Below, one piece after another: positions 27,471 through 30,541 of a DNA stretch of 30,541 nucleotides. The DNA is taken from positions 1 through 30,541 of the forward strand of contig JBBRTJ010000039.1 of NCBI GenBank assembly GCA_038244535.1. Direction: 5' to 3'. The stretch comes from JBBRTJ01 sp038244535. Lineage in GTDB: Bacteria; Actinomycetota; Acidimicrobiia; Acidimicrobiales; Ilumatobacteraceae. Positions within the stretch are counted from its first letter, which is position 1, and each line of letters starts with the position of its first letter. The notes beneath the pieces are model-generated. The model did no database searches. It saw nothing but the letters and a program-made list of their open reading frames with translations, and was not told where the DNA came from. A program made the position numbers and the translations under genes.

Positions 27471-28241
27471 TCACCTCCCAGGTGGGTCGAAGCGCTCGTA
27501 CCGCCAGCCTCCCGGCTCCATGATCAACCGGTGGCGGGGACCAGTCGCGGAGGCGTCGCCGGTCTCGTAGCCGGCGTCGCCGTGCCACACCAGCACGGTC
27601 GTGGCGCCGTCGCGGGCCGGCATCGTCAGGAAGCGCTCCGGCGTGGCGGCCGCGGCAGCAGCCAGCACGCCGTCGACCGTCTCGTGGATCGCGAGCTGGT
27701 GGAGCGTCACCCAGGTCGGCGGGGCCAGCTCGATCTCGCCGGCGGCGTGTCGCGCCATGGCCTCGGTCGGTGCCATCCATCCGTGGTCGTGGATCTCGCC
27801 ACCGTCGACCACCACCTCGCCGAGCGCGGTGCCGACGAAGAACCAGGTCGCGTAGCGCTTCGGGGCGAAGGTGGGCGGCGTCCAGTGCGAGAAGGGGACG
27901 AGGCGGGTCGGGTCGACCGTGATGGCCGCCTCCTCGGCGGCTTCGCGCGCCGCCGCCCGTCGGGCCGCGGCGAGCTCGTCACCGGGAGCATCCGGGTCGT
28001 CGTCGCCGGGATCGACCTTGCCGCCGGGGAACACCCACATCCCGCCGAACGCCCCGATCGAGCTGCGCCGCAACATGAGCGTTTCGATGCCGGTCGGGGC
28101 GCCGGGCGCATCACGGACCACGATGACGGTCGCCGCCGGACGCGCCGGGGCCACCTCGGCCGGTTCGGGGGCCGTGCCGTCGGCCGCCATGCCGAGCACG
28201 CCTCGCATGCCTCGATCGGGAGTGGGTGTGGGGTCGCTCAT
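27471..28241 (-). CDS. Nudix hydrolase, NUDT19/RP2-like
   Basis: 256 aa. ATG 28241 overlaps the carboxyltransferase stop by 4 nt (ATGA). The Nudix motif is split as in the NUDT19 group: GGMWVFPGGKVDPGDDD (66-82), an Ala/Asp-rich insert, then REAAEEA (99-105) with metal-binding E100, E103 and E104; the Gly usually next in the box is Ala. A SHWTPP segment near 122-127 is also typical of this group, whose characterised members cleave CoA or acyl-CoA to phosphopantetheine and 3',5'-ADP. Coupling to an acyl-CoA carboxyltransferase agrees with a CoA-type substrate. The first ~35 residues are Pro/Ala-rich and unstructured. Other nucleotide substrates remain possible. Confidence 0.88.
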   Translation of the reverse strand: MSDPTPTPDRGMRGVLGMAADGTAPEPAEVAPARPAATVIVVRDAPGAPTGIETLMLRRSSIGAFGGMWVFPGGKVDPGDDDPDAPGDELAAARRAAAREAAEEAAITVDPTRLVPFSHWTPPTFAPKRYATWFFVGTALGEVVVDGGEIHDHGWMAPTEAMARHAAGEIELAPPTWVTLHQLAIHETVDGVLAAAAAATPERFLTMPARDGATTVLVWHGDAGYETGDASATGPRHRLIMEPGGWRYERFDPPGR

Positions 28242-29842
28242 GGTCGATAACCATGGTGCACCGGGCCCGGGGTGCGCAGCGGCGCGGCGAGCTCGGCGAA
28301 CTCGCACAGCAGCGGTCTGGTGTCGCGGGGGTCGATGATCTCTTCGACGATGAAGGACTCGGCGGTGCGAAACGGCGACCGCACGACGTTCATGCGGGCC
28401 GTGATGGTCTCGATCTCACGCTGGCGATCCGCAGGGTCGGCGAAGGTGTCGAGGTGGGCCTTGTAGGCCGCTTCGACCCCGCCCTCGACCGGCAGGCTGC
28501 CCCAGTCGCCGCTTGGCCACGCGTACCGGTACAGCAGCTTCGACGCGTTCATGTGGGCGGCTCCGGCGACGCCGAAGACCTTGCGCACGATGACTGCGCA
28601 CACCGGCACGCTCGCCTGGTACACCGCGGCGAGTGCGCGAGCTCCGTGGCGGATCGTGCTGGCCCGCTCGCCGTCGACGCCGATGATGAAGCCGGGCTGG
28701 TCGACGACGTGGACGATCGGTAGGTGGAAGGTGTCGGCCAGGTCGACGAGGCGCACGATCTTCTGCGACGCGTCGGCGGTCCAGCTCGCCCCGTAGATGT
28801 AGGGATCGCTGGCCAGGATCGCCACGGGCCAGCCGTCGAGGCGGGCCAGCCCCGTGACGGCCGAGCGTCCCCAGCCCCGGCCGATCTCGAAGAAGGAACC
28901 GGCATCAACCACCGATTCGATGATCGGACGGATCCGATACACCTTGCGACGGTCCTTGGGGATGGCGCCGATGAGCCAGTCGTCACGCCGGGTCGGGGCG
29001 TCGGTGCGCTCGTGCTCGGGGGCCCGTGGGGGCACGTCGAACACGCTGCTCGGTAGGTACGACAGGAACCGCCTCGTGCGATCGAACGCCTCTTGCTCGC
29101 TGTCGACCACGTCGTCGACCGTGCCGTTGCTGCCGTGGATGTGGGCCCCGCCGAGCTCTTCTTTGGTGACGTGCTCGCCCAGTCGGGCCACGACGGGCGG
29201 ACCGGCGACGAACACCTGGCTCGTGGTTCGGACCATGGCCGACCAGTGGCTCGTGACGACGCGAGCGGCGCCGAGGCCCGCCACGCTGCCGAGGGCGAGG
29301 GCCACGACCGGCACGGTGTCGAGGTTGGCCACGACGTGGTCCCACCCGGGGTTGGCCGGGACGTAGGTGCGGCCCATCGTGTCCAGGCTCTTGACGGATC
29401 CGCCCCCACCCGTCCCGTCAACCAGGCGCACGATGGGGAGGCGCAGCTCGCGGGCCATCTGCTCGGCGTGCACCTGCTTCTGCCAGATCGAGGCATCGGC
29501 GGCGCCGCCTCTGACCGTGAAGTCGTCACCGCCGACCACCACGGGCCGGCCGTGGATCCGGCCTCGCCCCATGACGAAGTTGGTGGGCGAGAGGTCGAGC
29601 AGCTCGGCCTTGCCTTCGCCCCCGTAGGTGGCCTTGCCGGCAATGGCGCCGATCTCGTGGAACGTGCCGGGGTCGAGGAGGGCGCTGATCCGCTCGCGGA
29701 CGGTGAGCTTGCCGTTGTCGTGGTGGCGCTGCACCTTCTCGGTGCCGCCCATGCGATGGGCCAGCTCCTCGCGCCGGTGCAGCTCATCGACCTCCGGCTG
29801 CCAGGTCAGGTCGCTCCCGCCTGCTCGCTCGCCTTCAACCAC
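28238..29842 (-). CDS. Acyl-CoA carboxylase, carboxyltransferase (beta) subunit
   Basis: 534 aa, the normal length. GTG 29842 follows a GGGGGGA site at about 5 nt; Met31 (29752) is an alternative. Two crotonase-like halves: N-terminal acyl-CoA half with KLTVRERISALLDPGTF (45-61) and VDGTGGGGSVKSL (near 155-165), and C-terminal biotin half with DQPGFIIGVDGERAS, IRHGARAL and VIVRKVFGVAGAAH. It transfers CO2 from carboxybiotin to an acyl-CoA (propionyl-, acetyl- or branched-chain). The specificity loop (GVAGAAHMN) differs from PccB GGAYDVM and AccB types, so I do not assign a substrate. No biotin carboxylase gene is present in this window; it must be elsewhere. A Nudix gene is coupled downstream. 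Confidence 0.94.
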   Translation of the reverse strand: MVEGERAGGSDLTWQPEVDELHRREELAHRMGGTEKVQRHHDNGKLTVRERISALLDPGTFHEIGAIAGKATYGGEGKAELLDLSPTNFVMGRGRIHGRPVVVGGDDFTVRGGAADASIWQKQVHAEQMARELRLPIVRLVDGTGGGGSVKSLDTMGRTYVPANPGWDHVVANLDTVPVVALALGSVAGLGAARVVTSHWSAMVRTTSQVFVAGPPVVARLGEHVTKEELGGAHIHGSNGTVDDVVDSEQEAFDRTRRFLSYLPSSVFDVPPRAPEHERTDAPTRRDDWLIGAIPKDRRKVYRIRPIIESVVDAGSFFEIGRGWGRSAVTGLARLDGWPVAILASDPYIYGASWTADASQKIVRLVDLADTFHLPIVHVVDQPGFIIGVDGERASTIRHGARALAAVYQASVPVCAVIVRKVFGVAGAAHMNASKLLYRYAWPSGDWGSLPVEGGVEAAYKAHLDTFADPADRQREIETITARMNVVRSPFRTAESFIVEEIIDPRDTRPLLCEFAELAAPLRTPGPVHHGYRP

Positions 29843-29872
29843 AGCTTCCCCCCAGCTTCCCCACGCCGGCCG

Positions 29873-29878
29873 ACGGTA
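29873..29878 (-). promoter_or_regulatory. Possible -10 box (TACCGT) of the carboxyltransferase gene
   Basis: TACCGT on the minus strand, 30 nt upstream of the GTG; would leave a leader containing the GGGGGGA ribosome site. Same hexamer and similar distance as at the nucleoside-binding lipoprotein gene. Confidence 0.35.
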
Positions 29879-29944
29879 GCCCCAGGTCAACGTGGGTGAC
29901 GAAGGGGCACGAGCCGCCCCTTGCTCACACAAGCTGAGTGGCAA

Positions 29945-29969
29945 CGACCCAGCGGTGAGGCTGGGGTCG
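29945..29969. repeat. Imperfect inverted repeat in the divergent carboxyltransferase/crotonase gap
   Basis: Arms 29945-29953 and 29960-29969 pair as cgacccagc/gctggggtcg with one bulged base and a 6-nt loop, 26 bp before the crotonase start. Could be an operator or leader hairpin; the rest of the 153-bp gap shows nothing further than the -10 box above. Confidence 0.3.
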
Positions 29970-29995
29970 GCGTCGCTGGGGCAGACTCGGCGTCC

Positions 29996-30541
29996 ATGAG
30001 CCTCGTCACCGTCGACATCGCTGACCGCGTTGCCACTCTCACCCTCAACAACCCGGGCGAGCGCAACACCCTGACCGAGCCGATGGTCAACGAGATCACG
30101 GCGGCGATGGACGTCATCGAGGCCGACGAGGGCGTCGGCGCGCTGGTGGTCACGGGGGCGGCGCCCGCCTTCTGCGCCGGTGCCAACCTCGGCAACCTCG
30201 GCACCGCCGAGGGGCCCGGCCTGCGCGTGATCTACGAGGGATTCCTGCGGGTCGCCCGCAGCCCCTTGCCCACGCTGGCCGCGGTGAACGGCGCAGCCGT
30301 TGGAGCGGGCATGAACATGGCCCTCGGCTGCGATGTTCGCATCGCCGCTCGGCGGGCCAAGTTCGACACGCGGTTCCTGCAGCTCGGCATCCACCCCGGT
30401 GGGGGCCACACCTGGATGCTGCGGCGCATCGTCGGGCCGCAGATGGCCGCAGCCATGGTGCTGTTCGGCGAGGTGCTCGATGGTGAGCAGGCCGAGCGCA
30501 TCGGGCTCGCTTACCGCTGCGTCGATGACGACGACCTGCTC
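29996..30541 (+). CDS. Crotonase-family protein lacking both catalytic glutamates, 3' end outside window
   Basis: ATG at 29996; 182 codons are visible and the frame is open at the window end. The crotonase fold is clear: oxyanion strands FCAGANLG (59-66) and VNGAAVGAGMNMALGCD (97-113). The two glutamates of enoyl-CoA hydratase are both replaced: N108 where GCELA is expected, and F127 in the FDTRFLQLGIHPGGG block (123-137). A classic hydratase reaction is therefore unlikely; isomerase, decarboxylase or hydrolase branches are possible. It is divergent from the carboxyltransferase across 153 bp, and both probably belong to acyl-CoA metabolism. No TANNNT box or good ribosome site is seen. Confidence 0.88.
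   Translation, partial: MSLVTVDIADRVATLTLNNPGERNTLTEPMVNEITAAMDVIEADEGVGALVVTGAAPAFCAGANLGNLGTAEGPGLRVIYEGFLRVARSPLPTLAAVNGAAVGAGMNMALGCDVRIAARRAKFDTRFLQLGIHPGGGHTWMLRRIVGPQMAAAMVLFGEVLDGEQAERIGLAYRCVDDDDLL

Noticed and set aside
29841..29861. Two adjacent copies of cagcttcccc as a recombination or attachment site
   Set aside because: Only 10-11 bp, side by side and overlapping the ribosome site of the carboxyltransferase gene; no mobile gene is near.
1..30541. CRISPR array, insertion sequence, prophage or defence cassette
   Set aside because: No regularly spaced repeats, transposase, integrase, terminal inverted repeats or phage genes are visible; nearly all genes belong to metabolic or housekeeping families.

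Overview
This is a high-GC (roughly 70% by eye), tightly packed bacterial chromosome segment with about 33 protein genes on both strands and no rRNA, tRNA, insertion sequence, phage gene or CRISPR array that I can see. F420-type luciferase-like monooxygenase, Ku with a stand-alone LigD-type polymerase, abundant GTG starts, TANNNT boxes placed 6-9 nt before start codons (leaderless genes) and a pmmB/upp/add/cdd neighbourhood resembling that of mycobacteria all point to Actinomycetota. The unusual mix and the many unfamiliar small proteins suggest a lineage away from the well-studied genera, perhaps Acidimicrobiia; that placement is inference.

Layout. 1-860: 3' part of an M24 metallopeptidase. 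983-3751: a Kelch-repeat exported protein, a small lipoprotein and a divergent polytopic membrane protein. 3819-5555: a Ku/LigD-polymerase pair for non-homologous end joining. 5644-7675: a YjbR-like protein overlapping a quinone oxidoreductase, and a divergent Cys-type glutathione peroxidase. 7676-8345: a gene-poor stretch holding a ribbon-helix-helix protein that seems to carry two compensating frameshifts and an orphan signal-peptide-like ORF. 8346-12936: a class III CoA-transferase, an amidase, and a divergent thioesterase translationally coupled to a luciferase-like monooxygenase.

13172-24885 is the functional centre: nucleoside uptake and salvage. A PGM2/PmmB-type phosphosugar mutase (probable phosphopentomutase), Upp, DeoC, adenosine deaminase, cytidine deaminase and a complete BMP-type nucleoside ABC importer (lipoprotein, double ATPase, two permeases) lie together. 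The importer, cdd, a PHYHD1-type Fe(II)/2-oxoglutarate dioxygenase and add run in one direction, with 1-4 nt overlaps from the ATPase to cdd and gaps of 11 and 21 nt after that. The dioxygenase occupies the position that deoA holds between add and cdd in Mycobacterium tuberculosis as I recall it. This is the most intriguing feature of the window and suggests an oxidative step on a nucleoside or nucleobase.

25015-30541: a TauE/SafE transporter, then a leftward cluster (acyl-CoA carboxyltransferase, Nudix hydrolase, one-TM small protein, unknown 202-aa protein, crotonase) and, divergently, a second crotonase-family gene cut by the window end. Apart from the genes, the window shows a repeated regulatory architecture: ten genes have a TANNNT box 6-9 nt before the start, several divergent gene pairs share perfect palindromes, and a perfect 13-bp hairpin encloses the start codon of the nucleoside ABC ATPase.
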